Below, in pieces: positions 34,192 to 49,062 of a stretch of DNA of 64,000 nt; within the stretch, counting starts at the first letter, position 1, and the number at the start of each line of letters is the position of its first letter. The notes under the pieces were generated by a model. The model did not search any database, was not told where the DNA came from, and was given only the letters and a program-made list of their open reading frames with translations. The stretch comes from Engraulis encrasicolus (taxonomy: Eukaryota; Chordata; Actinopteri; Clupeiformes; Engraulidae): contig NC_085878.1 in assembly GCF_034702125.1 (NCBI RefSeq), forward strand, positions 22,748,502 through 22,812,501. The letters are read 5' to 3'. The position numbers were made by a program, and so were the translations under genes.

Positions 34192-35258
34192 CTAGTATGT
34201 CAATTTCTACAGGTAAGCAGCCATCAACATTCGTTTTTATCTGGTCTTGTGTGTCCTGTGTACCACCAGGTTTGATGAGTGCGCAGGCTTGCTTCTTTTT
34301 CCTCCTTTGGTTGTTTTTCTTGGCCGTCCTCCCTTTCAGATTATAAACTTCTTTCTTGGACTGTTCAAGAAGCCTCATGTGCTCCGTCTTCTCACAGCCG
34401 TCAACATCCATTTGTATCTCTTTCTGTGCGTCCTGTGTACCAGCAGGTTTGATGAGTGCACGGGCTTGCTTCTTTTTCCTTCTTTGGTTGTTTTTCTTGG
34501 CTCTCCTCCCTTTCAGATCACAAAGGTCTTTCTTGGCCTGTTCAAGAAGCCTCATGAGCTCCATCTCCTTCTCCCTGCTCCACGTCACAGATTCCATCTC
34601 CATCGCTTCTCTTGACTGCTGCTCCAAAAAATCCTCCTCGACAAACTCCTGTTCCAAACAAAAGCTCTGACCACCATTTTCCTCCACCATCCTCTCCATC
34701 GTGTCCAGGATAGCCGTCACTTCTGCAGGCACTCTGGTACCGATATTGTGCAGGGCATGGTACCTGTGCTCACACTTCTCCACCAGGACCTGCAAGACCT
34801 TGCCTTTTCCTTGGAGATACTGCTCGATGCTAGTTGTGCCAAGCAAGTGTGCCCTGGTGAAGAGCAAGATGGTGTGCTGCCACATTGCCCTCTTAAACAA
34901 CCGCTGCAGTCTCTCGGCCGCCTTCTTATTCCACTCAGCATCATGGCAGATAGGCAGGGTTAGCAAGATGACATGAGGTCCCTCCAGACCCCCATGTGAC
35001 ACACTTCCACAGGCTCTGCTTAGGATACGATGGGGGACATCTGAAGATGAACAGGGGTCCCACCCAGGGGTGTCAACCATTGTGATGGGCCTGCTGTCCA
35101 GCACCGTGGTCTTGCGAGTCACTTGATTTGTGCTTTTGTCCACAGGAAATTCATCACATCCCAAGATGGTGTTTCCAGATGAGCTTTTTCCCGTCCATTC
35201 CTCACCGAGCAGAATGACCCCCAATTCTGCATGGGCAATGTGGCTTTTCAAAGGCAAC
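34133..35258 (-). CDS. GIMAP/AIG1-family GTPase, main exon
   Basis: GIMAPs are septin-related GTPases of lymphocyte and organelle membranes, much expanded in fish. With residue 1 at an ATG at 35338, the frame shows G1 GEEWTGKSSSGN (45-56), G3 DTPGW (89-93), the family's conserved box LEGPHVILLTLP (118-129), a TRAH segment where G4 TRxD is expected (161-164), and RYHALHN (192-198), the usual RYxxFNN site. The aspartate of G4 is replaced by histidine, so guanine specificity may be altered. From 262 the tail is two 54-59-residue lysine-rich copies. An acceptor atcttccag|g at 35258 suggests that the true exon begins at residue 28 and an upstream exon supplies the start; that exon was not found. 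Stop TGA at 34133. Confidence 0.8.
34217..34555 (-). repeat. Tandem duplication of 177 bp (59 codons) within the GIMAP-like exon
   Basis: Unit 1 is 34379-34555 and unit 2 is 34217-34378. Both encode MRLLEQxKK, then LKGR.AKKNNQRRKKKQA, ALIKPxGTQD and VDGC. The duplication stays in frame and preserves the basic core, with scattered substitutions. Confidence 0.9.
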
Positions 35259-35536
35259 CTGGAAGATAACATACTTCTTTTTATCAAGCTATAAATTATT
35301 TGAATCATGTCACACTTTGATGACAACAGCAAACACATTTTATGGTTTATTTATGGCTAATTTACTCAAAACCACAATACCCATTTAGAGACAGACACCT
35401 TGTGCATATACAGTACTTTGCTAGTAAAGCACAGACATTGGTTTACACTTGGACCATACCAGTCATCCAGGTCCTGGGTTATATTGTCCAGTTGTCCACA
35501 TGAAGAGCCAGACGTCCTCATCACGTCTTCATCCAG

Positions 35537-35692
35537 GTCAGGTCTGAGAAGCTCTGCTTCAACAGGCTGTTCTACTTGCTGCCACAGTTCCAGGTTACTG
35601 ATGGTGTTTGGCCAGAGGATTCTTAAGGTCAGTTTGAGGTAGGTATTTATAAAGGACAGGATTTTCTCCATGTTGTTGACAGTTGTCCCCCA
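35537..35692 (-). mobile_element. LINE reverse-transcriptase C-terminal relic
   Basis: The minus frame reads WGTTVNNMEKILSFINTYL then LRILWPNTISNLELWQQ. This matches the post-RT region of non-LTR elements (LQxFINxCLRxIL.I.WPDTISNxxLW). It lies next to the GIMAP-like exon and could be mistaken for one of its exons, since a good-looking acceptor (gtatggtgcag) precedes it. Confidence 0.7.
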
Positions 35693-35699
35693 GGTCATC

Positions 35700-36439
35700 T
35701 GCACCATACAGAAAGAGTTAAAAAAAAAAAATCTGCAACAGATTCGGGCTCCTAACAACTCATTATTCTAAAACAAAACAAGCTGCTGAAAATCATGGCT
35801 GTGAGGTGGTATTCCTAAAAATACTTTGACAAAAAAATAAAATAATAAATGTGACCTTAACAGATCAGTTTCCCATACCCAACATGTTGTGTGGTGTTGA
35901 CTAAAGCTATGTCAATAGTTTAAAAATACACATAAAAAGATTTATTAAAAAGTGTACATTCGTGTAGGCCTAGTTTGAATAATTATTCAAAATTATTGAT
36001 GACAGTAGCTATGATTTTTGTTACATTTCCTTTCTCAACCAATTATTACGGTATTGTCAAATTCTAAAACCTGCATAGGCCTATGAATAGCCTGAAATAT
36101 GAAATCACATTTTATTGTACAAAACTATTATTCTTTCATTCCAGCTAATTTTGTTAGGCCAACAGTTTTTAAATAGCCTACATAAGCACAAACACGAGTT
36201 TCATCTCCCGGACATGTTTTGTCCCATCGCAAGAATCCCTGATTTGGGAAATAATTCCATTCGTCGATTTAGGCTAGGCCTATTTAGACTAAACGGCACG
36301 AACGACCTAATCGGCATCATCAGTTGGCCAACGTGTAATAAAAGAAGAGAAACAAGAGGCATATAGCATCCTATAATGTGAAATTTAATAAGAAAAGTGA
36401 ATGTAGCCTATAAGCGTAATTTGCTGAACATGTAAAACG
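35700..36439. other. Gene-free stretch, nothing recognised
   Basis: AT-rich unique sequence; the missing first exon of the GIMAP-like gene could lie here or further upstream, but none could be supported. Confidence 0.3.
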
Positions 36440-36441
36440 TA

Positions 36442-37218
36442 GGGTAGACTGAGTACAGTTGAGTACAGGGTACAGTTTAGACAAACCAAATATCTCTGGA
36501 TAACAACGTAACTCTGATCTAATTTTTGCTGTGGACATGCGCATCGATATCCTCCTTGATCATGGGAAATTTGAAACCACCACAGAACGCAGATCCAAAG
36601 ATATTGGGAAAATGCTGTTTTCAACAGGTCAGATTTACCTCACCAGGTTCCTTCAAAAATGAATATCTAATGACCATTAGTTATCCTCTTGATATAAGTT
36701 ACATGATTGCAAGCCATGATATGTGCTCTAAAAGCAGACATATTTCCTGCCATCATAACACTTAAAACCATTTTAATATCTTTATCAATGTGTGATCTGG
36801 CCAGAAGGGGACAGTTTAGACGCTAGCCTGTAGTGCTAATTTCACTATGTAAAACCAATGTAAAGATGCTAACGGGTACAGTTGAGTACAGTATTTTGCT
36901 ATCGGCCATGCTATTAGCTCCCATGGCTATTACCTCCCATTGATTAGAATGGTGTCTCAACTGTACTCTGCTATGTCTCAACTGTACCCCACCGTTTTTT
37001 AGCTAGGGTACAGTCGGGACAAAAGTGCACCTTTTTTGTTTGATTAATTACATTTACATGAAACATCCTAGAGATATAATTCCTTGATTATATATTTGCC
37101 CACATCCTGAAAATATGTTCTGTCCAAAACAACTTTCTTTTTAGGACCTTTTAATGGTCTAATTTCTGCGTGGAAGGGGACAAAAATAAAAGTGTACCCA
37201 ACTGTACTCAGTCTACCC
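36442..37218. mobile_element. mariner/Tc1-type MITE
   Basis: Terminal repeats GGGTAGACTGAGTACAGTTG (left) and its exact inverse at the right end, bounded by TA at 36440-36441 and 37219-37220. Internal copies of tcaactgtac and gggtacagt motifs occur in both orientations. 777 bp without a transposase frame. Confidence 0.85.
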
Positions 37219-37329
37219 TAGGTGTCCTGGAATGAAGCACCAAGTTCCTGATGGCAAAGAAAATGGAATCTTGTACAAGAACGACCACTAGCTGGTGTGG
37301 CCAGGAGTGGCACTGCAGCTATGTTATCG

Positions 37330-38090
37330 CAGCCAAGTAAATAATGAATGGGTGCCAATGGGGCTGTACGCTTCTCATAGAACTATCTGCCCGTGTGATT
37401 TTTTCCCTGGAAACAATGGAGTCGCGTTCGATAGATATGAGTAAGTGAAAGCATTTGCCAACACGTTTGCATCTTGTCAAGTGTTAGATTCGTGAAAATG
37501 ACCCTTATTTCAACTATAGCAATGACATAACACGTGACAATCGACTTTACGGCACTACGCCATTTGTTTTGTAGTTTTAAGTCTGACTTCAGAAGTCGAT
37601 GTGTTTAAATTATGTTAGGATTGTTGCGGACACCTGTTATTTATTGCATTTAAGGTGGTGGAAAAGCGGCATGTGTACATTGCGTAAAGGAAATGACTGT
37701 GCTCATCCTTAAGAATTTGGGCACCTTCAATTAACATGTTGGACGGCGGTGGGGGGTTTTGAGGTGTGTGACCGTAGATGTTTCTGCTAGGATCAGTCAG
37801 AGTACGTCTCTCGTCAGCTCTGGTCGTGAATAGTCGCAGAGATTCCTCAGCCAGCAGGTATTAGCCGAATGCTAGCGTGTTGCAGGACAAAACTAACACG
37901 TCTTTGGGAGAACAAAGCCATGTCAGGAACCTTTAACTTCACTTCTAATACAACTTCTATGATAAGGTACAGAATGTGCACACATCTTTACAAACCAGAG
38001 AACAGAACCGTCACAAATCCCTGCTGAGCCATTTAGCCCAATAGGCTCCCATTCATCTTTTACTTGGCTGCGTTCGCCAACGGGGCTATA
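37330..38090. repeat. Inverted repeat arms about 0.7 kb apart
   Basis: cgcagccaagtaaataatga...gccaatgggg at about 37329-37364 is matched in inverse by cccaataggctcccattcat...acttggctgcg at about 38037-38074. Likely another non-autonomous element; ends not resolved. Confidence 0.45.
37416..37440 (+). CDS. Weak candidate first coding exon
   Basis: ATG in an acceptable context (aacaATGG) opens eight codons, MESRSIDM, ending at ATGA|GTAAGTG, a strong donor. It falls inside the inverted-repeat pair at 37.33-38.09 kb, and no downstream exon was recognised, so it may be fortuitous. Confidence 0.15.
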
Positions 38091-38099
38091 ATGGGAGCC

Positions 38100-39660
38100 A
38101 ATGAGAGATGCCTATCTCATAGCTTAGAGAATTTCTGCTGGTGGTATGCTCTGGCCTAGGCCAACTTTTTATGCTTTGCATAATAGGCTCCTCTCATTAA
38201 AGGCAATGTCCACCAATTTCAAATAGCCCAGGCTACCGCTTAGAAGTGAACATCGATGAAAACGTATGGATGAATTACTCAAAAATAACCAAAGCATGAA
38301 ATTACCCCCCACAGTCTGAACATTCCAAGTCAAGTAACTGGAAAACAAATCCCAACGGAGGTTCTCACTGATTTACTGGCCTGGCAAACTGCGTAGTCTA
38401 CTGCCCTGGAATCTTACGAATAAATAGGCCTATTTGTAAAGTAAATCTTCGGGTGCGCCAAACCCAAAATGTGGAGTAGGATGTAGTGATCAATATAAAC
38501 AAACCTGAAGGACTTAATCCAGTAAAACAAGCCTCCCGTCGAATGCACTGTTCGTCCAAGTTTTCTCTAGGCTAATTTACTTTCACTTCAGCCTGCCTGA
38601 CCGGAATTCTGGTAGAGGTTACGCGCGCGCCTGTTGTAAATGCGCACACTGTGTGCGCTTGAAAATGAAATGTCAATGAAATAGCCTAAAACACGTTATG
38701 CTTACAGCACCAAGACCAAAGTAGTAAGAAGGCAAACAAACAACTAAAAACAGTCAAAGTATGCTAGGTGATTGTTTGTTGTGAGAATTGTCTCGAAGAC
38801 ATCAAACATTTTCATTGCTTCATTTGTGGTTTAATCTGGGTCAAATACAACCGTATTCCGAAAAAAATTGGGGCTTTAGTTAGGGAAGAGGGAATTATGA
38901 ACAGTTCCGCATTGCAATCTTTCAGATTTGGAATGCTTATGCAAAGATACGTGGGAAAATATTGCCACATCAACGTGCCATGCTTCTCTAATTATATTAT
39001 TTCCATTTAAAGCTTCGAGTTTTTCAATTGCATTGTAGGGCCTACATGATCGTTTAGATTTAAGTGGGAAAAGTTGTGAAATTATTTGTCTTTCTCTCAT
39101 TTTTTACATAACAAAAAAATCTGGAATTTGAAGAGGGGTGTGTAGACTTTTTAAAGGCATTATATGTTGTATACTTTTTTTATTGAGAATGTTTGGGTGA
39201 TTTTCACAATTGTTCAAGTAGTTCAATTTGGATTATGATCGTAAAATTATGGTGTGAGTTGTCCGCCCCAGTTTGGATGATTTTATTGGTGGTGGTGGTC
39301 AGAGTAGCTTTTTCTGCACACTTACAGAACTGTACGCTACTTGCTAACTCAAACAAAGCAGAGGCAGCAACATATGCAAATGATAATTCTAGGCCTTTTT
39401 ATTCTAATGACTCCATACCAATGTATAGGCCTACAAGGTGAGTCACAGTGTACTTGAAGGTACTGGTAGGCTACATGCCTGTAAAATCAGTGCTGATGAC
39501 GTCTTTTTTGGACTCCCTAAGTTGCTTCTGTTCTTACACTACAAACCCATAAACACTTGGCACAAAATTCGCCTTGGCACAGTGACATTCAGCAATGCGA
39601 AAAAACAGCAAACCTGTGGTCACTCAGAGGGGTGCACCATAGGGAATACATGACATGATT
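38100..39660. other. Gene-free stretch, nothing recognised
   Basis: Unique AT-rich sequence; short CpG-bearing patch at about 38625-38660 (cgcgcgcgcc, tgcgcacactgtgtgcgc). Confidence 0.3.
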
Positions 39661-39673
39661 GTAGGCCTAAATG

Positions 39674-40289
39674 CAGAGGTGGAAGAAGTACTGAAGTTGT
39701 GTAGAGGTTCCCAGCGAAAAAAATACTCAAGTGAAAGTAAAAGTTGTAAACCAAAAATGTAGGCTACTTAAGTAAAAGTCCTAAGTACTAACTTTTAAAT
39801 GTACTTTTTTAGTAGGTCTACAAAAGTAGCCTACAAGTAGGCCTCTCCATGTCTTGATCCAACTTGATCCAGTAGGAAAAAGTTTCTGCAACGATTTTCG
39901 GTTCTATGAACATGACTATGGAGTCCTGTTAATGTTTTTTTTATTTTTTTTATTTTTATTTAAGTAGGCCTATCTTTTCTGTCTAGGTGTCAGTTTGGAT
40001 GAGGGGCTTGGTGCCGCCTGCCTGCCCGCAGCTGAGGCTACTGAAATATCCACGAAACACAACAGGAAAACCTAGGATAAATGTAACTTCTAACAAAGTC
40101 TTCTTCTAGAAATGTAGGCCTAAGGAGTATAAAGTACAAGTAATTTTCAAAAAATCTAACTAATTAAGTAAAAGTAAAAGTCTGCATTTTTATTTTTACT
40201 CAAGTAAGTGCAAATTCCTGAAAAAAAACTACTTAAGTAGGCTACAGTAACGAAGTGGCCTAAAAATACTCAGTTACGTTCCACCTCTG
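39674..40289. mobile_element. hAT-type MITE
   Basis: Ends CAGAGGTGGAAGAAGTACT and, inverted, CAGAGGTGGAACGTAACTGA. 8-bp flanks cctaaatg (39666-39673) and cctatatg (40290-40297), one mismatch. The sub-terminal aagtaaaagt and actcaagt motifs are repeated at both ends. Confidence 0.8.
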
Positions 40290-40665
40290 CCTATATGTAA
40301 TTGATAGACTATGTGCACGCACCAGTTCAGGTTTGGGTAAAAATTAAATTATAAAACTAAAAAATACTTCTGTGAATTACTTGTATTACGAAGTAATTCA
40401 AAATGAATAGTCTGGCCTGTCAGACCATGGTACCCTATATGGAGGGATAAAAAACAATTCACGGTGGTACTCCCTTAATAAATGGTAATGTTAGCCTATT
40501 GTGACTGGTGGGTCAGTTTATTTCATACATTTTTTTTTCTTACATTAATCCAAGCAACAAAAAAGGAAGCATGGTGAAGAATACACCTACAAGTGCATGT
40601 GTGAGATAAGAAACAACATTTTTTATACAGCCTATAATATCATATCAAATACAGCTAGTAGCCTG

Positions 40666-40859
40666 TAGATACTTTTATTTCATTTGTCTCAACAGTGTGT
40701 TCCAATAACCACCAGAGGGCGAGATTTTCCATCACTGGCCAGAGCCCCATCATGAAAATCTCTAGATACTTTTGTTTCATTTGTCTCAACAGTGTGTTCT
40801 AATAACCACTAGAGGGGGACATTTTCCATCACTGGCCAGAGCCCCATCGTGAACATCTC
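40666..40859. repeat. 97-bp tandem duplication carrying a CTCF-like motif
   Basis: Unit 1 40666-40762, unit 2 40763-40859, about 90 percent alike by eye. Unit 1 holds ccaccagagggcga at 40709-40722, close to the CTCF core. Unit 2 reads ccactagagggggac at the same place, a weaker match. Confidence 0.85.
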
Positions 40860-41619
40860 CACCAATCTGCACATGGGTTTTTACAACTATAATATATTAT
40901 AGTTGTATTATACTGTAATATATTTATATATACAAAAAACAAGGTTCTCTGAATGTGGTAGATGGAAAATAATGAATAGTCAGGAAGTGTTTTCTCCTTT
41001 ACCATGAGGTCACTGTAATAAGACCTACATAATATGCTTATTTATGATTTGTGTTCATGTGCCTTTTCTCAATGCTCAGTAGAACGAATATTATGTTCCC
41101 CCACCCCAAAAACTTAAAGCTACAGTCTTCCTCAAGCCAAAAATGAAGCTGATTTCCCAGGCTTAAGAAAATTTTAATGGGCATACGTTTTATATGATAA
41201 AATTCTTCTAACAACCTCTACCTGTGTCTGCGATACTGTAATCCCATTACCATGTTCATAATATCCAGACACCAAAATGTCTTCAAGTAGCTTGTGAAAA
41301 AAAGTAAGCCCCCCTTCCACAAACGTCTTCGTATTTTAGTAAAAGAGAAGTGGAAGTTTCAATGCACACTTCTCTTTTCATGTGACAAAGAAATGAATAC
41401 ATCACACCTTCAACAGAAAAAAGGCTTGCATGTTTTTTTTGCTCTTCTATCAGTCTTAGGTCTTTCACAAACTCACTGGCTCCATGTTATCCATAACAAA
41501 ACAATGTAACAATTATTTCTCAACATGGCCAAACTTTCAGAATGTAGAATTGATCAAATAATTGGTAGAATTGTCAACTAATCATTAAATCAATACAGCC
41601 ACACAAACAAACATTCAGA
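40860..41619. other. Gene-free stretch downstream of ferritin
   Basis: AT-rich sequence with a short palindromic tataatatattatag segment near 40890-40925. No exon supported. Confidence 0.35.
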
Positions 41620-41636
41620 ATCCAGAGGGTTCCTTT

Positions 41637-41642
41637 TTTATT
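41637..41642 (-). terminator. fth1: Ferritin H polyadenylation signal
   Basis: AATAAA on the minus strand about 315 bases past the ferritin stop codon. Confidence 0.75.
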
Positions 41643-41957
41643 TTGTTTCGATGATGAACATCAGTAATAAAACAACAGGCAAAAGGACAGGATTGTCAAC
41701 CACTGGGGACAAGCAACAACATCGAGAGCAGCAGCAGCAACAATAGATAAGAGCTATGGCTTTTATGGGAGGGCGGTGCGTTTCAGGGGAACAACATGGC
41801 AGCAATGAGCCAAGCATAATGCCGAGTAGGGGCCAACTGGCTGGCGGTCAGGTCAGCACAGAAGGCCAGAGATCTTGAGCTGAGGAGATAAACAAGGTAG
41901 TGGAGGAGGGACTGTGGGGAAGGGGGGGAGGGGAGAGGGGAAGGGAGTCGGGGGTGT

Positions 41958-45466
<3,509 letters not shown>

Positions 45467-46639
45467 TTACAATGTGTTGACTATTACAATGGTTAAGACT
45501 GCACTGGGAATAGATTGATTACACTGTCTAGTTACAATGGCCAAGGCACTGCACTGCTAAAAATGTCCTTGTCACTTTCCCAATACTAAATGGGTTATTA
45601 AGCCAGTAAATCCTAGGACTAAGTCAAGATATTAGATAAGCATGAAGAATGAATGCTTCATGATAAAAAGAAGTGGAACTGGACATGATGTGTCCTTCTT
45701 CTAGAGGCCATGACATGACCTAATGGTGACTCAGGCATTTCAGCAAAACTGGTCTTTCCAAGATCCGAATGGCTATCCATGTGTGACGTTCAAGTAAGGT
45801 TTCCCGGAAACTGCACTTCTGTGATGACAGCTTGCAAGCTGGGGCCGATGTTGAAATACAGGGATTAACATTATGTCCCAGCTAGGGTGCTCTACTATTA
45901 TTCATTCCTTCCCTTCTGCAACACTGTGACTAATCTAGTTATGCAAACAACTTTATTACCATTGTTCCCAACCCCGCAAGTTGTTTTTTTAGGCCACATT
46001 AGTTTTTATAATCATTTCCACAGTTAACTGGCAATTTCTTATCTGGGCTGGTGCAGTACCGGACCACGTGACATGCGAGTGTGTCTTGCCTCGTCAAAGA
46101 CAGATGTCACTTGGTGTTAACAGTTGACTTGGGCGGGTGAATCATGAGTTTGTTTTGGAGATATCGGATGAACAAACGTCCCCACGAATGAACCAACATT
46201 TGAGCAGTATTGCAACTAGGTACATCAATTGCAATGAGACAGAGTATGATCACCCCCACCACCACCCAAGGTAACGCATAAGTGCACTGCAACAGTAAGA
46301 ACGTTGACTGCAGTAACCTGACACGTAAATAAATAAACAAACTGCTTTCAGTGAGTGGAGCCTTGGACTCACACCAGTTCGCGCATTACCTAATCAGTTA
46401 AACGGAACAGCAACACTGTGTTTTTGGTAATTTACAAAAAGTAGGACCATAGTTCCAAGGCATTTGTAACCAAGGACTAGAAGATAAAACATTACTTGAA
46501 CCGTTTGATAAAATTGATAGAAGTCCACGAGGCCCTATCCAAGCTATCATTAGCAAGTCAATTCTGTACAGGGTGCAATTTTGTAAACAGTTCACGACAG
46601 TGTGGTGGGATAGTGGTGTATGAATGTAAAAATCCTTAC

Positions 46640-46975
46640 CTTGTTTGATTATGTTGATATTCAAAGACAATGCGTTAGATTTGCTGAAAGCGTGCCAAGT
46701 AGCGCAGTGCAGTCCGAATGGTTGCTAGCTAACGTTAGCTGGCTAGCAGTGGTGTTGTTTTCTCCAAGTAGGTCTTCGAGTTAGAGATAAACGCAGCTAC
46801 TGAAGCGCAGTTTCTGTTTAAGATCAGCAGTATGCAGTCAGTTAGCAATGCGATTATTCTGGAAATTAAAATGCTGAGGAATGAGAGGCAAGTGAGAGAC
46901 AGAAGCTAGGTTGCCGTTCAAACACTGTTGAAGCAGGTAACCTTCACTCTGTCCGTAAGCGTGAATCGATGTGAG
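46640..46975 (-). other. fth1: Ferritin H untranslated first exon
   Basis: Minus-strand donor AACAAG|GTAAGG at 46640 ends an exon containing the iron-responsive element. The upper end is approximate: the IRE normally lies within about 40 nt of the cap, placing the start near 46.96-46.98 kb. The next exon begins at 45434, making a 1.2-kb 5'UTR intron, the usual fish arrangement. Confidence 0.75.
46909..46942 (-). promoter_or_regulatory. fth1: Iron-responsive element (IRE) in ferritin 5'UTR
   Basis: On the RNA: loop CAGUGU (46922-46927), five-pair upper stem UUCAA/UUGAA, a UGC/C internal bulge typical of ferritin, and a lower stem GGUUACC/GGCAACC with one A-C mismatch. IRP1/IRP2 bind such hairpins when iron is scarce and block translation. 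Almost identical to the mammalian ferritin IRE core. Confidence 0.95.
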
Positions 46976-47600
46976 TGACTTTCACACTGTGGCGCAGTGA
47001 AGGGTATCTATGTGGTGACGTATTTGGTACCGCCTACATTTTAGCCACACAGAAAGCAGAGGCATATCTGCATAAATTGAATAGGCCTACAGTAGTTGAA
47101 CAATGACCATGCAAATTGAAGCCTAGTCCCACAATAATAACAAGTAACCGAATTCATATCATTTGTTGGGAGTATATGCATTTTTTTGTCATGATCATAC
47201 AATAGTTACCTATATGTCCAGTTCTGTCTAGACAGCAGGCCACCAGTCCAGTAGGCCTAAATTGTAGGGACACTTCCATGATTTCATGCTTGTTAATAAT
47301 AGGCTGTTTCTAAAGGAGGCACAGCTCTACTACTATGTTTTATAACCAGTGATTAACTTACTTATTTGGATGGATGTTCATTACATTAGGTGTGATAGAC
47401 ACAAAATAACCATGATCAAGCCTTCAACATCCCGGAAGGCTGCTAGGCCTATTAGCAAGTCAAATGTCACCAATAAAGATAAGCTGTTTTATTGGCTTAT
47501 AACCATTATTTCCCTTACTTAGAGACATTAGACATATCTCAGAATAAAGTTTGCATCAACTCAGATTTTCCATCAACCCAATGACCTCTCTCCATGACCC
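46976..47600. other. Ferritin promoter flank and gene-free DNA
   Basis: A TACGTCAC element (CRE/bZIP-like on the minus strand, about 47013-47020) lies just upstream of the predicted ferritin start. The rest shows no feature. Confidence 0.35.
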
Positions 47601-47616
47601 CGCAATGCACTATTCC

Positions 47617-47921
47617 ATTGGTAAGCGGTTAGGGCATCAGACTTGTAGCCCAAAGGTTGCCAATTCGACTCCCGACCCGCCAGGTTGGTGGGGGGAGTAA
47701 TTAACCAGCGATCTCCCCCATCCTACTCCATGACTGAGGTACCCTGAGCATGGTACCGTCCCGTCACACTCCTCCCTTGGGGTGCCATTGGGGGCTGAAC
47801 CCGTGCACGGATGAGGCATAAAATGCAATTTCGTTGTGTGCAGTATGCAGTGAACACTTGTGTACTGTGGAGTGCTGTGTCACAATGACAATGGGAGTTG
47901 GAGTTTCCTAGGTGGGCTTTC
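47617..47921 (+). mobile_element. tRNA-derived SINE, family A, copy 2
   Basis: Same head, body and tail as the copy at 31679, more diverged (B box ccaattcgactcc, body ggtggggggagtaattaacc). Tail ends acaatgggagttggagttt. Confidence 0.85.
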
Positions 47922-48870
47922 TATCCTATAGGTGTGTACATAACCTGTTGCACAACTATGATATCCCCAATACTTCAAACTGTGTGCACTCCTCCTCGTG
48001 TGCTGTTTATGCTGACATGCACCAATCTTACCACACGGTTTTCTTTATCCATCATGATAAAGAGTACGCATCCGCTGCCATATGTGTGCAGTACACTTCG
48101 CCAAATCTAATAGACTACCAAACACAAGAGGCCTCATGGTACCCTACTCCTCTTCACAAAGTGGTAAGATGTGGTCAAGAAACAAAGTTCATCCTAGGAC
48201 GGCAACAAGTGGCCCTATAAAAGTTGTGCAATAAAGCGTAAGGAATGACACATAGCAATTACCGCACATAAATATGCTGTCTAGCAGTTTTGTCATCCAG
48301 TCAGCATTTTCTTTATGACTACAAGGGTTGATTTGGCAACTGGCAGAACGTCGCATGACAATCATCTTTTCTTCATCAGCTTTTTGATCTGAGTTAGTGT
48401 ATGTTTATACAGTATACTCAGAGACGATTCTAGGGTAAATTGGGGCCCCAAGCAAAAACAAAAAAAGAACATTTGCAACAAATCACCACTACTATAGTCT
48501 AAAGTCTTATGTTATTCACCATCTATGGGCTTGGGGGCCCCAAGCGCCTGCCTGCCTAGCCTGGTGACAAGATGCTCCTCTGAGTATACTGCTTTCATGT
48601 GTCGTATGTTGAGAGAGAGAGAGAGAGAGAGAGACAGAGAAATGTCACGTCTGTGTAATCATGTGAGAAACCTTCAGATCAGCTAGTCTATAATGGCACA
48701 GTATGTCCCTGGCCCACTGTTATTATCAGCCTGAGTCACACCATAGACACATCAAGTACACAGCGCTGTCTGGAACAAAGACATATACAGGCATTTGAAG
48801 ACAGAAGCTGGAGCACACTTGATCTTAAAGTTTTAAACATTTGTTTAACGTGTAACCCGATGAAAGTGTC
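47922..48870. other. Gene-free stretch, nothing recognised
   Basis: Unique sequence with a short (GA)n run at about 48611-48633. An inverted pair (atactcagag...gggcccc at about 48414-48450 and ggggccccaag...ctgagtatact at about 48533-48590) suggests a further small MITE of about 175 bp. Confidence 0.4.
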
Positions 48871-48871
48871 T

Positions 48872-49062
48872 ATGGCTGCATTTACATGAGACATTTAATT
48901 CAGAATTAACTCACTTTAATTCTGAATGAAGCTTAATTCCGCTTTGAAAATGTCATGTAAACACTTTACAATTCGGAATTAAATGAAAGTTCAATGTAAA
49001 CTCGACGGAACTATTTAATTCTCAATTATTAATTCGGAATGAAAACGTCATGTAAAGGTGGC
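48872..49062. mobile_element. Small MITE rich in AATTC motifs
   Basis: gcatttacatgagacatt at the left and, inverted, cctttacatgacgtttt at the right, with repeated aattc(g/a)gaatt palindromes inside. Target duplication not resolved. Confidence 0.45.

Noticed and set aside
33872..34976. Plus-strand open frames opposite the GIMAP-like exon
   Set aside because: Antisense shadows of a lysine/glutamate-rich coding frame; no domain or splice support.
35366..35758. Open minus-strand frame with a good acceptor next to the GIMAP-like exon, seemingly its upstream exon
   Set aside because: Its core (TLRILWPNTISNLELW and FINTYL) is a LINE post-RT motif, and no donor in it gives the phase needed by the acceptor at 35258.
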